64,000 bases of DNA from Euborellia annulipes (GCA_023213315.1 JAKCPI010004475.1:62001-126000); one strand, 5' to 3'; numbered from the stretch's first letter, positions 11,813 through 22,320 are shown. Notes: a model not told the origin generated them from the sequence alone. Made by a program: numbers and translations.

Positions 11813-12329
11813 GTAATAGCTTCAGAGCAAATAAATGCATCTATCCGATCTATCTATCTATATTTAACTATATATTAACTTATATAGAGGTAAAGATAAA
11901 GTATATATTCGAAAAATTTATTTTGAACATTTTTATTTTCTAATAATACTTAATTTTTAAAAGTCTAAAATGAAATTTAATTGATATTTGCCCCCCACTC
12001 CCCTCTTTCCAAAATATTAATTATTTTTATAATCATTCTATGTAAATCTAATTTTTTTTTTTATTTTATTGAATATAATATTTATTTATTAATATATTTT
12101 AAATTATTTAATTCTGCCAGTCTAATTCATGATAAATTATCTAAATAGAATATAGTCTCAGAATCATAAAAAGACGTTATTTAAATATCACTCGTGGATT
12201 TTATAAACCAATGTTATTTTTAGATAATGGTTTAGAAAATTTATAGATATGAAGAAGTACATTAAGATTTTTTGGCACAGGATGTATTTTAATTGGAGGG
12301 TGAGAAGTATGAGCATCAATAGCAAGGAG
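11813..12329. other. gene-free AT-rich DNA
   Basis: Low-complexity A/T sequence with no recognisable element. Confidence 0.5.
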
Positions 12330-12534
12330 TAGCGATCGTTTATAAAATGTAATCCCCAACCACCCATCCTCACTCCATCTCGACGAAAGTGTTTAGAAGT
12401 CGGCGTTTTTGCGCGCTGTTTGAGCAACTCGAGTATGAAATTCATCATTTATCTCTTTCTAGCTCTCTTATTCTGCCGCCGCCGCCGCAATCAATATATG
12501 CTCTCGTCTCTCTCTCTCTCTCTCTCTCTCGTGC
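12330..12534. promoter_or_regulatory. complex island with (TC)n tract upstream of exon candidate
   Basis: Non-repetitive sequence with GCGATCGTTTATAAAATG near 12331, GCCGCCGCCGCCGC at 12477 and an uninterrupted CT-dinucleotide tract at about 12502-12530. The tract ends in GTGCTTTAG, so it could serve as the polypyrimidine tract of a splice acceptor for the frame that follows. Regulatory use and splicing use cannot be told apart from sequence alone. Confidence 0.35.
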
Positions 12535-12539
12535 TTTAG

Positions 12540-12635
12540 GGTCTGCAGCAGCAGCATCATCCATCCAATACTATGATGCCCTTTGCCCCTGGAGGATCCG
12601 ACTCCAAAATTCTTCCTATTGTCTATTTTGAATAA
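12540..12635 (+). CDS. possible 3'-terminal coding exon, unknown protein
   Basis: Directly after a long (TC)n tract and TTTAG, a textbook-like splice acceptor, a 31-codon frame opens with Gly-Leu-Gln-Gln-Gln-His-His-Pro and continues NTMMPFAPGGSDSKIL to a TAA stop at 12633. The Gln/His run followed by a Pro/Gly/Ser-rich segment is what one expects in the tail of a regulatory protein. AATAAA occurs at 12685-12690, 50 bp past the stop. Against it: it is short, the CAG run could be simple repeat, and another frame (Ala-rich) is also open. I do not recognise the protein. Confidence 0.25.
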   Translation, partial: GLQQQHHPSNTMMPFAPGGSDSKILPIVYFE

Positions 12636-13061
12636 GCTTTATCAAATGTTGGTCAAAAAATTTTTTCCCTCCAGGGTAATCAAAAATAAACTCATTAACT
12701 CATTCCGTTCTCTTCGACGAACATTAATGAAAATTAACAAAAAAAAAAATTTTAATTGAATAATAATGTTCTCTTTTGAATATTTATTGATGTGAAGCTG
12801 ATTTCCATTTATTTACGTTCATTTGATGCATTTATACATTCTTTTGAGTTTTTTTTTTTTTTTAATTAAATTTTTCTGCCTTTTCCACTCTTTGAGAAAA
12901 AATTATTTTTTTCGTTATTATTTAGGCTAATTGTGGTTATTAGAAATAAAAATTATGTGCATCAAATTCCTCATTATGATGTTTAAATTATCTGGCGATT
13001 AGGATATCTGATATATGCAAGTCTAAAGCCGCGTCCTTCGGGACCAAAGATTTTTAAAAAA

Positions 13062-13146
13062 TCTCGACATCGAATTTTTGACATTTATTGCAATACTTTA
13101 CTTTCTCTCTATATATATTTCATATATAGTGTAAGAGAAAGTAAAA
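13062..13146 (+). repeat. R1 tail fragment
   Basis: Only the last 85 bp of R1 are present: ATCTCGACATCGAATTTTTG, then CTTTCTCTCTATATA and GTAAGAGAAAGTAAAA. It abuts the left arm of the next MITE directly. Confidence 0.75.
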
Positions 13147-13147
13147 A

Positions 13148-13995
13148 ACACACAGATGGCTATACATGTAACTGCAAACTTGACAATCTGCATGTGCAAT
13201 CTATTTGTACCAGCATGCACAAATTCCCTTGGGCACCAGACGGCACAAGCATGCTTATGCAAGCAACAGCTTATGCCGAAAATTAACCTAAATTATTTAC
13301 ACATGTAGGGCCTACTTGCTTTAAACAGAGAAACAATAAATATTAATATTTAAATTAAAAAAAAAAGTGTAAAATGGCTGTTATATATTAATTGTGAAGA
13401 AGGTAGATGCGCAGTTAAATGAATAAATAAAAAATTATTTAAATTCTTTTGGTCGACGTTTCGGACGCCAATCGCCTCCTTCTTCGGGACCAAAGATTGT
13501 TACAAAACACACAGATGTTGTTGTGTAATATATAAAATATTTGAATAATATTCAAAGAGGCATCTTTTTGGGTACGAGAAGAGCTCTTTGTGTATTAATT
13601 TTTCCAATTGGAAAAAATAACTATGTCTGTTTTTTAACAATCTTTGGTCCCAAAGAAGGACGCGAATGGAGTCCGAAACGTCGACCAAAATAATTTAAAT
13701 AATTTTTTAATCTTCTGGATGCAAATCTACCTTCCATGCGGTTTAAATTGAAATATTAAATGAATTAATATACAGTATATTAAATAAATATCTAATGTCA
13801 AGACGTCTATAAATTGGCACAGAGTTTTGCTTGCGCAAATATGCTTGTGCATGATTAAAATTAAAACAAGCATCAAGCGGCTTGCACAATTAAAATGCTT
13901 GCGCAAAATTCTCCTACAGACGCTACAGTTTGCTTGTACAATAAGATTGCACATGCATGCTTGTCTAGTTTGCAATTACCTGTGTAGTCGCCTTA
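13148..13995. mobile_element. MITE with long inverted ends, interrupted by a ribozyme fold-back
   Basis: The left arm (about 13148-13290, ACACAGATGGCTATACATGT then CTGCATGTGCAATCT) matches the reverse of the right arm (about 13800-13990, ending GCAATTACCTGTGTAGTCGCC). Both arms are studded with GCATGC and TGCTTGTGCA-like words. Between them lies the fold-back at about 13385-13725, a later insertion. No coding sequence is seen. The superfamily is unknown because the exact target duplication is unclear. Confidence 0.6.
13385..13725. mobile_element. Penelope-like fold-back with two decayed hammerhead cores
   Basis: Inverted arms: left GGTCGACGTTTCGGACGCC near 13451, right the reverse near 13664-13685. 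On each strand the order stem I (GGTC/GACC), stem II (GGAC/GTCC in the right arm), GAAACGTC is intact. The CUGANGA core reads CCGAAGA on the left arm and CCAAAGA on the right, so U4 has changed and both are probably inactive. The arms end in AGATTGTT-like sequence and flank a unique centre at 13505-13635. Confidence 0.55.
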
Positions 13996-14583
13996 ATAAA
14001 AATATTATTTCAGGGAAATATCAATAGTTATCTGAGTAGGGGCACTTGCCTCTCCCTCCCCTTTTAAAATTATTTAACTTGTTTTAAGAGAATTGTACGT
14101 AACCTAACAATATAATGATTATTAATTCTTCTAAAAAAATTCATTTTGATTAACTCTATTATGAATAATTTAAAGGTAAAAGTTTAAATAGCTACTGTAT
14201 GTATAAAATGTCTAGTAAATATATAAGAATAAAATTTGTGGCTTTGTTCACAGATTCGCAGTGCAAATACACACATAGAGAAAAGGGAGAAAATTTATTT
14301 ATGTTCTCAGAACAAATGTTCTCTAAGCCTAAGGCAAATAGCTTAGTAAATACACAATGTATTCGTCACGTTTATATATTCAATAGATTTATGGTAATAA
14401 ACATTATGTAATTTACTATTAATTTATTATATTATTTGGATACATAATGTATATCCAGGCCGGGCCCGAAGCCACAGCAAACCAATTGGAGCAGCAAACA
14501 TTTGTGGGCGGTATTTTGCATTTTTATTTAAATTTACTTGTTAGAAACATAATATATTCTTTTTTTAAATTTAATTGTAATGT
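13996..14583. other. gene-free AT-rich DNA
   Basis: A/T-rich. A short GC-rich segment at 14457-14510 (CCAGGCCGGGCCCGAAGCC) has no counterpart in the window. A 70-codon frame at 14199 has no recognisable motif. Confidence 0.45.
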
Positions 14584-14587
14584 TTAA

Positions 14588-14974
14588 GGTGCGCGTCTCG
14601 GGGTGCTAATTTTGGGACTTTCCAGCGGCCACAATTTTGAAGCTATCGACCTCAAATTTTTTTTAAATTAAAGCTATTTAAAATATCTACAACTTATAGA
14701 AGCCCTTTTTTTGATTTTCGAAAAAAAAAATTTTTTTTTTAGATTAATCGCATTAAATAAAAGATATTTTAAAATAAAAGAGCTCTATAAGTTGTAGATA
14801 ATTAAATTAGTAATCATTGTGTTAAAAAATAATTAATTTTTTGCCTTTAATTAATTAGCTGGAAAGTCTAGAATGAAATGGAACAAGTTACGTGTATTCC
14901 AATGGGGGAACACTAACGCCATCTCTTGCCGCCTCGAGTCAATCGTGTTTTAACGGTTTTTCGAGACGCGCACC
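14588..14974. mobile_element. MITE with TTAA target duplication
   Basis: Inverted ends GGTGCGCGTCTCG and CGAGACGCGCACC are flanked by TTAA at 14584-14587 and 14975-14978. TTAA duplication is used by piggyBac and Kolobok-type transposons. A second inverted motif (ATCTACAACTTATAGA and CTATAAGTTGTAGAT) lies inside. It is 387 bp with no coding sequence. Confidence 0.8.
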
Positions 14975-14978
14975 TTAA

Positions 14979-15539
14979 GGGTTTTTAAACTTGTATAATT
15001 TGTGGACCCCCTATTGAACTTTCAATTTCTTGCAGACCCCTTTCTAACAGTAAGCATTTTATATCACCATTCAAGATTAATTTTTGAATCAGTATGAATT
15101 TCTTAGTCTATATGTATAATGTATAATGCAATCATTTGTATTTTTCTCATCAGTTCTGTTAGGGTAGTAACAGAAACCCACCTCAATATATGAATAATTA
15201 TTTATAATTTGCTAGTCATATATAATTGAAGAGAGAAGTGATTTTTTTTTTTTAAATGGGGGTGGCTTTATTAGTATGAAATTTAAAAATTGGAAAATGC
15301 CTGACGGATAGAATTTTTGTTTTATTAAAAAATTAGATAATCTACAAAAGCTCTCTTAATGGAGGTCTCGGGGGCAGGCGACCCACAATTTGAGTTATAC
15401 TGATCTACATAATTAAATTATATATTTTTTTTTTATTTAAAGTTAGTTTCGGTGTTGAAGAAGAAAGAGAGAGAGAGTGGGGAGACTATCTAATTAGAAT
15501 TTTTTCAATGCGATAAAGTTGGCTGAATGGGTTTGTCTG
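14979..15539. other. gene-free AT-rich DNA
   Basis: Unremarkable A/T sequence ending in a GAGAGAGAGAG tract at about 15467-15477, next to the following island. Confidence 0.5.
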
Positions 15540-15860
15540 CTCGTAACGATGCCGGGTGGTGGGGGGTGAGTCATCGGCTATTGGCCGGGGCTGCCTGAAG
15601 AAATGTATGCACAGTTGCAGGGGATGGGATGGGGGTGGTAGAGAGGGGGTGGCCAAGGTGGGGGTGGGAGCTTGTTAATCCAAGTCCGGGCGAGTGCACG
15701 TGACGCGGCGGCGGACGTCGATCGATATGCTCGCCAGGCGGAGGCCGAGGGGGATGGGGGATGGGGGGGGAGGTAGCCGCCATGCCGATGGGCGCAGACA
15801 GCGACAGCGTGTTATGTTGCTGCACATGCCGGCGACTATTTTCACTCACTTTCTCCATTC
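15540..15860. promoter_or_regulatory. most GC-rich island in the window, candidate promoter or enhancer
   Basis: About 320 bp rich in G and CpG, with GTGCACGTGACGCGGCGG near 15694 (an E-box-like CACGTGAC), GACGTCGATCGATATGCTCG at 15715 and repeated GATGGGGG runs. On the minus strand a 95-codon frame starting at 15858 is Pro/His-rich (PPIPHPPRPPPGEHIDRR). On that strand, AAAGTGAGTGAAA close to the start resembles a splice donor. A first exon with a promoter is possible but unproven. Confidence 0.35.
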
Positions 15861-15997
15861 ACAAAACACTTATCGACAGTCTAAGTCCAAGATCCCACAA
15901 AAATTCGAAAACAATTCTTCATCAATATTTAGATTTGTAAATGCCTTTCTATTTCATTTTCATATGACGAAACTTTATGATTAACACCACATAACTC

Positions 15998-16040
15998 CTG
16001 ATGAAGGAGGCGTTTAGACTTCCGAAACGTCGACTACATA
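15998..16040 (+). ncRNA. hammerhead ribozyme core in a Penelope-type fragment
   Basis: CTGATGA (15998-16004) matches the consensus core. Stem II is GGAGG (16006-16010) paired with CTTCC (16019-16023) around an 8-nt loop. GAAACGTC follows at 16024-16031. Stem I pairing is weak here. The 3' flank (about 16045-16110) has no inverted partner, so this is a single terminal fragment. Confidence 0.6.
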
Positions 16041-16199
16041 GTGAAATAAATTTGAAAATAGCTCCAATACAACCGTTATCATTTATCATTTGAAAAACAA
16101 ATCGTTGATATGTAGGACCTACAAAATATATTAACAAAAATAGCCTAATCATTTTTTGAAAAAAATTAATTAGTTTGTGATTTATCAAGAGTTTTTTTA

Positions 16200-16930
16200 A
16201 TTAATATCTTTTAAAACAAGTTTTTTTTTTTTTTTTTATCAAAATCAAATAAATATCTAGAGATATATTGAAGATTAAAAATAATATTATTTTATTTATG
16301 AACCGTATAAATTAAACGGAACCGAAATTCAACTTTAAAAAAAAAATCAAATGGAATAGGGGGATGAATTAAAAGGAAATGAATGGTACGAAAACACGAC
16401 AATAAAAGTTATAAAAGAGAAGAAGAACGGAAAGAAAACCGGAGTTGGAGTATATATCGGGAGATGAATTAAGGACCATGTGAAAAGATACAAAAGAAAG
16501 GATACAAACAAGGAGAAAAATCGTCTGACAGCCGCAGGTGCAAGTAGCAAGACTTGGATTAAGAAAAGACCCTATCAAGAAGAGTTTAATAAAGAAATGG
16601 AGTAGGAAGAGAAAGAGATGGAGGGAGACCCGGAGAATTAATAGATGTCTTAAAAAATTAAAACTAATGGAGATTTTCTACAGGTAGGGGATATAAATAA
16701 GTAACTTGATTCACTTCACGCCTGACATCTATTGATTACAGTAAGGATTAAGAATCTATTACTTTAAATTGTTTCTTTCTCTTATATTCTTTAAGGAAAT
16801 TATTTTTTATTAATAATAACTGATTATAATTATTTAAAAAATTTTCAAAAAATATTATATGCATATGAATGATATAATTATTATATTTTAAATCCGCCTA
16901 ATACCAGGTGAAATTAAAATTTCATTAAAA
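16200..16930. other. gene-free AT-rich DNA
   Basis: A purine-rich stretch (16340-16640) gives long minus-strand frames rich in Phe, Leu and Ser, which are composition artefacts. No element is recognised. Confidence 0.45.
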
Positions 16931-16934
16931 CAAA

Positions 16935-17050
16935 AAGATCTTAAAAAAATGCATGCCATCTAGCAAGCACGATTTGAACTATTTGAATGCCATCTAGCAA
17001 TCACGATTGGAACTGCTTGTTGGATGGCATGCAGTTTTTTAAGATATTTT
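16935..17050. repeat. tandem plus inverted repeat around GCCATCTAGCAA
   Basis: Two tandem copies of about 31 bp (ATGCCATCTAGCAAGCACGA and ATGCCATCTAGCAATCACGA) are bracketed by inverted ends: AAAGATCTTAAAAAAATGCA on the left and GCAGTTTTTTAAGATATTTT on the right. It is a small fold-back. The sequence to its right is shared with the repeat at about 54400-54760. Confidence 0.6.
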
Positions 17051-17149
17051 CGTGATGATGAGATTTTGTGTTTACTGGGCCAGCGACACAGGATAAAGGT
17101 AGTCCGCCCACCGTGAAAGCATTGAGGTATTGGTTCAACTTCAAGGGGC

Positions 17150-17215
17150 TCAATTTTTGCCCAATCAAACACAAACTGGCAAATTTGTTATCTTAAACTC
17201 TATATTGACTGGCTT
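17150..17215. repeat. dispersed repeat fragment shared with 54.45-54.72 kb
   Basis: GCCCAATCAAACACAAACT through CTCTATATTGACTGGC recurs, with small changes, on both sides of the hAT MITE at 54502-54692. The family is not identified. Confidence 0.5.
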
Positions 17216-17217
17216 TT

Positions 17218-17395
17218 TTGTATTTAAGGTCTTTTTCGGCATATATGGCCACATAGAACCCATCCCATAATTATTTAAATTGATTGGTAGCCAATTCAAT
17301 TTAAATAAATTTTTGTCGCATGGGTCGGGATGCGAACCCGTGACCCTTGGTACAAATGGCCAGCATGCTAACCACTACCCGTGGGTATTGACTGG
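17218..17395 (-). repeat. tRNA-derived SINE, family S2, reverse orientation
   Basis: On the minus strand the 5' end carries a tRNA-like region with GTAGTGGTTAGCATGCTGGC (A-box-like) and GGGTTCGCATCCCG (B box). Next come TTGAATTGGCTACCAATCAA and a 3' tail containing GGCCATATATGCCGAAAAAG. S2 copies recur at 29.7, 46.7 and 48.9 kb. Transcription would be by RNA polymerase III; mobility depends on a partner LINE. Confidence 0.75.
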
Positions 17396-17402
17396 CTTAT
17401 TT

Positions 17403-17640
17403 AGGCTGAACGCACACAAATTGAGCAAAACGTTTTGCTCAATGCCAACTCACACAAATTGAGCAAAACGCTCAATGGCAAAAGATTTTGTCCAATGATG
17501 TCGAATCATGCTCAATTGTGTTTTGCCTTTTTGGTGTGCGTTGACCCATAGAAAAGAATTGAAAAAACAGTTTTAGGCATGATTAGTCAAAAACGTTTTG
17601 TCCAAGAGCGTTTTTGCTCAATTGGTGTTTGTTCAACCTT
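17403..17640. mobile_element. MITE with inverted AATTGAGCAAAACG motifs
   Basis: Ends AGGCTGAACGCACAC and the reverse-matching GTGTTTGTTCAACCTT. The CAAATTGAGCAAAACG word occurs three times in alternating orientation, giving sub-terminal repeats. It is 238 bp with no coding sequence. I could not fix the target duplication, so the superfamily is open. Confidence 0.6.
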
Positions 17641-17944
17641 CAGTCTATTTGAGCTTTGATTGAAAAAAAATCCATCTTTTTTGTATATACTTGTATCAAG
17701 GTCAAACAAATCTACCTCTCTGTGAGAAGTTAAACTATGTTTTATAAATTAACATAAATTCCGGATTCTTATAAATTTCTTTCTTAATAGCATTTACAAA
17801 TTTATTGGAATAGTATGAATAACATTATGTTAATTCAACAAATTGCTATTTCTGTTCTATCAGGTAAAAATACTAAAAAAATATTATATATTCACAAATA
17901 TTGACTTTTCTTTAAAAAGAAAGTGAGTACTTTGAGACTGTCCA

Positions 17945-17984
17945 AGCTAATAATACTAAGATCTAGCTAATAATACCAAGATCT
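17945..17984. repeat. 20-bp tandem duplication
   Basis: AGCTAATAATACTAAGATCT is followed immediately by AGCTAATAATACCAAGATCT, which differs at one base. Confidence 0.85.
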
Positions 17985-18089
17985 ATCCTTACATTGTAAA
18001 CTTCTAATAGATCTTAATAGAAAAATTTGAGATTTTTTTTTTTAGTAGGCCTAAGTTTACTTTTTAATGCTGTTTAAAAAAACTTCTGG

Positions 18090-18265
18090 CTGAGGGACCT
18101 GGCAACGGAGAAAAGTAACCGATACCCAAATCGTTGCAGGGAAGCAATGTCAAACACGGCATAACTCCGGGTGTGTGGCCCCGAGGAATCAGCGAGTGGA
18201 ACGTCTTCGGTTGCTACAGATACGATTCAAATTAAATATGTACATATTCTGTAGCCGAGAAGGCC
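18090..18265 (+). repeat. SINE family S3, forward copy
   Basis: Contains GCAGGGAAGCAATG, GAATCAGCGAGTGGAACGTC and a 3' tail CTGTAGCCGAGAAGGCC. The reverse-oriented copies at 18625-18800 and 35157-35338 share the central ATCAGCG(A/T)GTGGAA block and the tail. The 5' region is tRNA-like only weakly. Confidence 0.6.
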
Positions 18266-18624
18266 AAATTAAAAGAACTTCTAATGTTAAGAAAAGTTCA
18301 TTTTTTTAATTCATCATAAAAAATAATTTCATTTTTTTTTCTTTAGAGTTCACAGTTAATAGATACATAATCCATTTACATATCAATGGGCCCAGTAGAA
18401 AACATGCCTTACCAGGAAGGGTTTAAAGGCCTTTATTCTGGTGTAACTATTGACATAAACAAAGCTTGGTGGATTACGTATTAAAATTATCTATTAAAAC
18501 ATAAGCTGAGAATCTGACTTAATTCATGTTGAATCTTTGTTTAAAAATCTCATAGAAACTCTTAAATTTTAATTAGAAAAATAACAACTCAGAAGCCCAC
18601 AACTAGACATATTTATTTAATTTT

Positions 18625-18800
18625 AATCCCTCTCGGCTACTGAGGCCATTTAGGGATTTGAATTTATTACATAAATTTAAAATACAAGTACGATGTCTAC
18701 CGGAGGACTTTCCACACGCTGATTGCTCGGCGTCACCAATCCGGGTTTGCTTCCCGTCCCAAGAGAGAAATACGTATCTCAATTGAATTGTGTACCAATC
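18625..18800 (-). repeat. SINE family S3, reverse copy
   Basis: Read on the minus strand: GGGAAGCAAACCCGGATTGG, GAGCAATCAGCGTGTGGAAA, then the tail TGGCCTCAGTAGCCGAGAGG. Same order of blocks as the copy at 18090. Confidence 0.65.
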
Positions 18801-19308
18801 ATTTGAAATAGGGTTGGTGTCTAAATATAAATAGCCTAAAAAGATCTTAAAATAAATAAAAAGAATTTAAATAATTTTCAGTAAGTTAGCCAATGGTCAT
18901 AAAGTCATGCCTTTACCTCTGCTTTGGACAGGGAGTTGAATTAAATTTGTTGTATAATAATTATATATCAACAGCTTGGGGGTTGATACAAAATAATCAT
19001 TGTTTGTGACGTCGGTTCTTGTTATTGTATTTATTTTATACAATACTGTTATTTATTTATACCTTTAATGATAATCTGAAGTAAAAGCACATTATTGCGA
19101 ATTTCAATTCTAAAATTGTTATTGTTTATTAAAAGTCATTCACTTAATAAACACAATATATGAGAAAATATGGTAGAGTGAGGAATACAATTGCGACTTT
19201 CCATTCATTTGAGCAAATTGAGTGTGGGGCCTAATGCTTAAATAAATAAAAGATGCTAATAACCCTTGTTTCTAGATCAGACCGATGATTCTGAATAATT
19301 ATAATAGA
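18801..19308. other. gene-free AT-rich DNA
   Basis: No gene or complete repeat is recognised. Confidence 0.45.
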
Positions 19309-19972
19309 AAAATCTGGTGTGACTGGTAGCACAACTTTCTTGTAAGTTGTGTTCTGTGCTTGTCAGATTTTTTGTGCCGACATATATTTAGTTTCCAACA
19401 GTACGGTAGATTCGAATTTCAAAATGTAAAATTTATAAGTTTGCGAAAATTATTGTATTATATTTTGTTACTATGGCAACCATTTCTCCTCTTTCCTATA
19501 AAGTACAAGAGTAATGTAGTCTTCAAAAGATTTCAATGGCAAAATGAGAATATACATTTTAAAGAGCATCTAAAAAATAGTTGATTTATGAATTTTAAAC
19601 ATAATCTTTGAAGCGAATCTTGAGAAAATCGAAAAAAAAAAACTGAAAAAAGTGCCTCAGTAAAGTACTAGTACTCTTTGGCCGATTTTATTCAAAAGTT
19701 TCCTGTCACGTCCCAGGGGGGTTCCTAGCTTAAATATAAAATTTCAACCTCGTACCTGTTTTTGTTGTTGAGATATTTTGTTCATTGACAGACAGACAGA
19801 CGCACACACACATACAGACAGACCAATTTGCGGGACCCACTTTTTTGGATTCAACGGACTTCAAAACTTTTATATCCATCAAAATCTCGACATCGAATTT
19901 TTGACATGAATCCAATACTTTCTCTCTATATATATATTTTTTAAGATATATGGAGGTAAGAGAAATTAAAAA
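19309..19972 (+). repeat. R1 repeat, full-length copy
   Basis: Complete head hairpin (AAAATCTGGTGTGACTGGTA to TGTGCTTGTCAGATTTTTTG), body with TGGCAACCATTTCTCC and AAAGTACTAGTACTCTTTGG, and tail ATCTCGACATCGAATTTTTG. It ends near GGAGGTAAGAGAAATT, a slightly mutated version of the terminal motif. Confidence 0.85.
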
Positions 19973-20519
19973 TAATGAAAATTAATTTTCTCTTAACATA
20001 TTATTCTTGAGAAGATTTTTGGAATATCTCTCTAAGGAGGTTATGCGAAACTACAATTCTAAATATATATCGCTGAGAAACAAGGTTTTATTTTCATCCA
20101 AGACATTCTTTGGTTATATAATATATTAATTTTATTATTAAATACATAAATGTTCGTACATTTATAATTTATGACTTCTAATTTTGCGGCCACATAAATT
20201 ACACACATTATTGCTCTATATTTTAAGTAAGTTTTAGTAATAGTTATTTGACAAATTTACAAATAAACAGTTTTTAGAAAATGACAATTCCGTGTGGATA
20301 TGAAATTTTCAAACTCAAAATTATGAAACGAAAGTGAAATTTCAAAATTAAATAAATTTTTTTTTTAAATAAGAATTAAAAAAAGAAGACAGTGGTATTT
20401 CAAGAGTTAATTTAACTTAAATAAGCAAAGAGAAAGAGAATGAAGGATAATGTAGTGTAAAAGGGAAGAAAATAAGCAAAGAGACAGATAGACAGACAGA
20501 TAGGGAGACAGGGACAAAA
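19973..20519. other. gene-free AT-rich DNA
   Basis: No recognisable gene or element. The end grades into a GA/CAGA-rich low-complexity stretch. Confidence 0.45.
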
Positions 20520-21130
20520 GCAAAAGAGAAGAGAGAGAGAGAGGAGCAAGAGAGTGAGAGTGAGGGATGTTGCTAAGAAATTGCAAGACATAAGTTAGCA
20601 AGTGGAGTAAGTAAGTTAATGTGGCAGCCAGGTGGCAAGTGGCAAGTAAGTCAAAGGCCAAGCCGCACACACACATAATAATAAGATGCGAGTTTTTTAG
20701 AGGAGGTGGTGACGACGTTCCACCCTCATACACACAACGACGACAACGACATGGACGACGACAACGACGACGACATGTGATCAATACTTGGTTGCTTCGC
20801 CTAGAGCGTGTGTGTGTGTGTGTCTATGGATCTACCCTGTGTGAATTTCATTCCCATGGATGAGAGGACAAAATTTCGTGTTGGCAACTTTGCAATTGCG
20901 TATGTGTGTGTGTGGGTTCTCTCATTCTCTACTCTCTCTTTACGACGCTTAATGAGCGGCTAAATCAAGCGCGGCGTGGTGCTCGCTAGATTGAGGCCAT
21001 AAACTCTTTCGGGGGACTCCCCCATAGGGCCATCATGTCCTCCTCGCAAATGACTCTGGGTTCCAACCGAATCATCAAAAAGACTTAGCACTTCGGCGAA
21101 ATCGACTCTTTTAAAAGGGTATCAAATTAA
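20520..21130. promoter_or_regulatory. large complex island with GA and ACG simple repeats
   Basis: Begins with GAGAGAGAGAGAGG near 20531, then direct repeats of GGTGGCAAGTGGCAAGTA (20631), an ACGACG-rich segment (20740-20775) and (GT)n. A unique block follows at 20935-21130 with TTTACGACGCTTAATGAGCG and GAGGCCATAAACTC. TTTACGAC matches the described Abd-B half-site, and GTTTATGGCC (reverse strand) recurs in the island at 56293. Both long frames across it are simple-repeat translations. Confidence 0.35.
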
Positions 21131-21324
21131 AAATAAAATTCTTATTATATTTTTTTTTGCTAGAGACTGAGTCCATAATCTATTCAAAAAAAAATTTTTC
21201 ATGTTCTCATATCGTCAAAACATTTAGGGGATTCTGTCTACTATTCATTCTCATATTTATGAAATAGACACCAAAAAATTTGATATATGAAATTTCTTTT
21301 TTGTAAAAATTTTTTCACGCTCAA

Positions 21325-22157
21325 ATGAAAAATCTGGTGTGATTGGTCTCACAGCGCACCTTCGGTAATCGAAAGTTGTGTACTGTGCTTGTCACATCAG
21401 ATTTTTGTGTCACGAGATATATTTAGTTTCCCATAGTACTTTAGTTCCAAACATTGTTTGTGGACTGCTTGAAATAAATAAACTATGGTTATTTTTGAAA
21501 ATTTTAATCTCATATTTGGATATTTTATACACAATAGAGAATCCTAATTAAATATAATATATAATTAATTCATAAGAATAGAAAAATTTTTTAAAATGTG
21601 TAAAAAGTTCCAAAGGGGACCCCTTTTGACCTCTTTTGAATCGAAATTAACACGCAAATACCCTTAGGGATTTAACAATGGATCTATGAAAGAAAGAGCT
21701 GAAAAATGAATTTGAAGAATCTGAAATACTACATCAGAAAAGTGTACTTTAAACAATTTGAAAGCAAAATGAGAATATACATTTTAAAGAGGATCTAAAA
21801 ATAATCTGATTTATTAATTTTAATCAAAATTTTTAGAGTCGATTTTTAGAAATTCGAAAAAAAAAAAACTGAAAAAGTACATCAGTAAAGTACTAGTACT
21901 TTTTGGCCGATTTGAAGCTTATTTTGAGTGTCTGGAAGGATACCTAACTTAAATATAAAATTTCACTCCCGTAGCTCAATTCCTTCATGCTCAAAATTGT
22001 TACACACAGACAGACAGACCATTTCTCGGGACCCACTTTTTTGGACTCAGGGGACCTCAAAACATGTATACCCACCAAACACTCGACATCGCATTTTTGA
22101 CATAATCGCAATACTTTCTCTCTATATATTTCACTTATATAAGGTAAGAGAAACTAA
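21325..22157 (+). repeat. R1 repeat, long subfamily
   Basis: Head hairpin at 21329-21410, then about 250 bp (AATAAACTATGGTTATTTTT through GTTCCAAAGGGGACCCC) found otherwise only in the reverse copy at 5728-6440. The usual body and tail follow, with CCCACTTTTTTGGACTCAGG and AAGGTAAGAGAAACTAAA at the end. Confidence 0.85.
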
Positions 22158-22169
22158 ATAGGATTCTTT

Positions 22170-22320
22170 TAATTGCAAGAAACGTTGACTACAAATTATA
22201 ATTTTTTTATTTTTATCTAGAACTTCTTCTCCCCTTCATCATCCAATTAATACAAACTTATTTATATGAGGTGTAAATAAAAAACTATTTTCAGTCGTTC
22301 GGTGCCCTTCTTCAGAACTG
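22170..22320. mobile_element. Penelope-type remnants with hammerhead relic on minus strand
   Basis: A GCAAGAAACGTTGACTACAA end at 22177 faces a reverse-strand motif at about 22290-22320: CTGAAGA (plus-strand TCTTCAG at 22309-22315), a GGGCACC stem II, then GAACGACTGA. The GAA is followed by CGAC rather than ACGTC, so catalytic competence is doubtful. Confidence 0.4.

Noticed and set aside
18180..18230. rRNA fragment
   Set aside because: GC-rich words there recur in inverted copies with a common tail and belong to SINE S3.
20407..20784. 125-codon minus-strand frame with Arg/Cys-rich start
   Set aside because: Built from GA, ACG and CA simple repeats; no domain and no frame-specific codon pattern.
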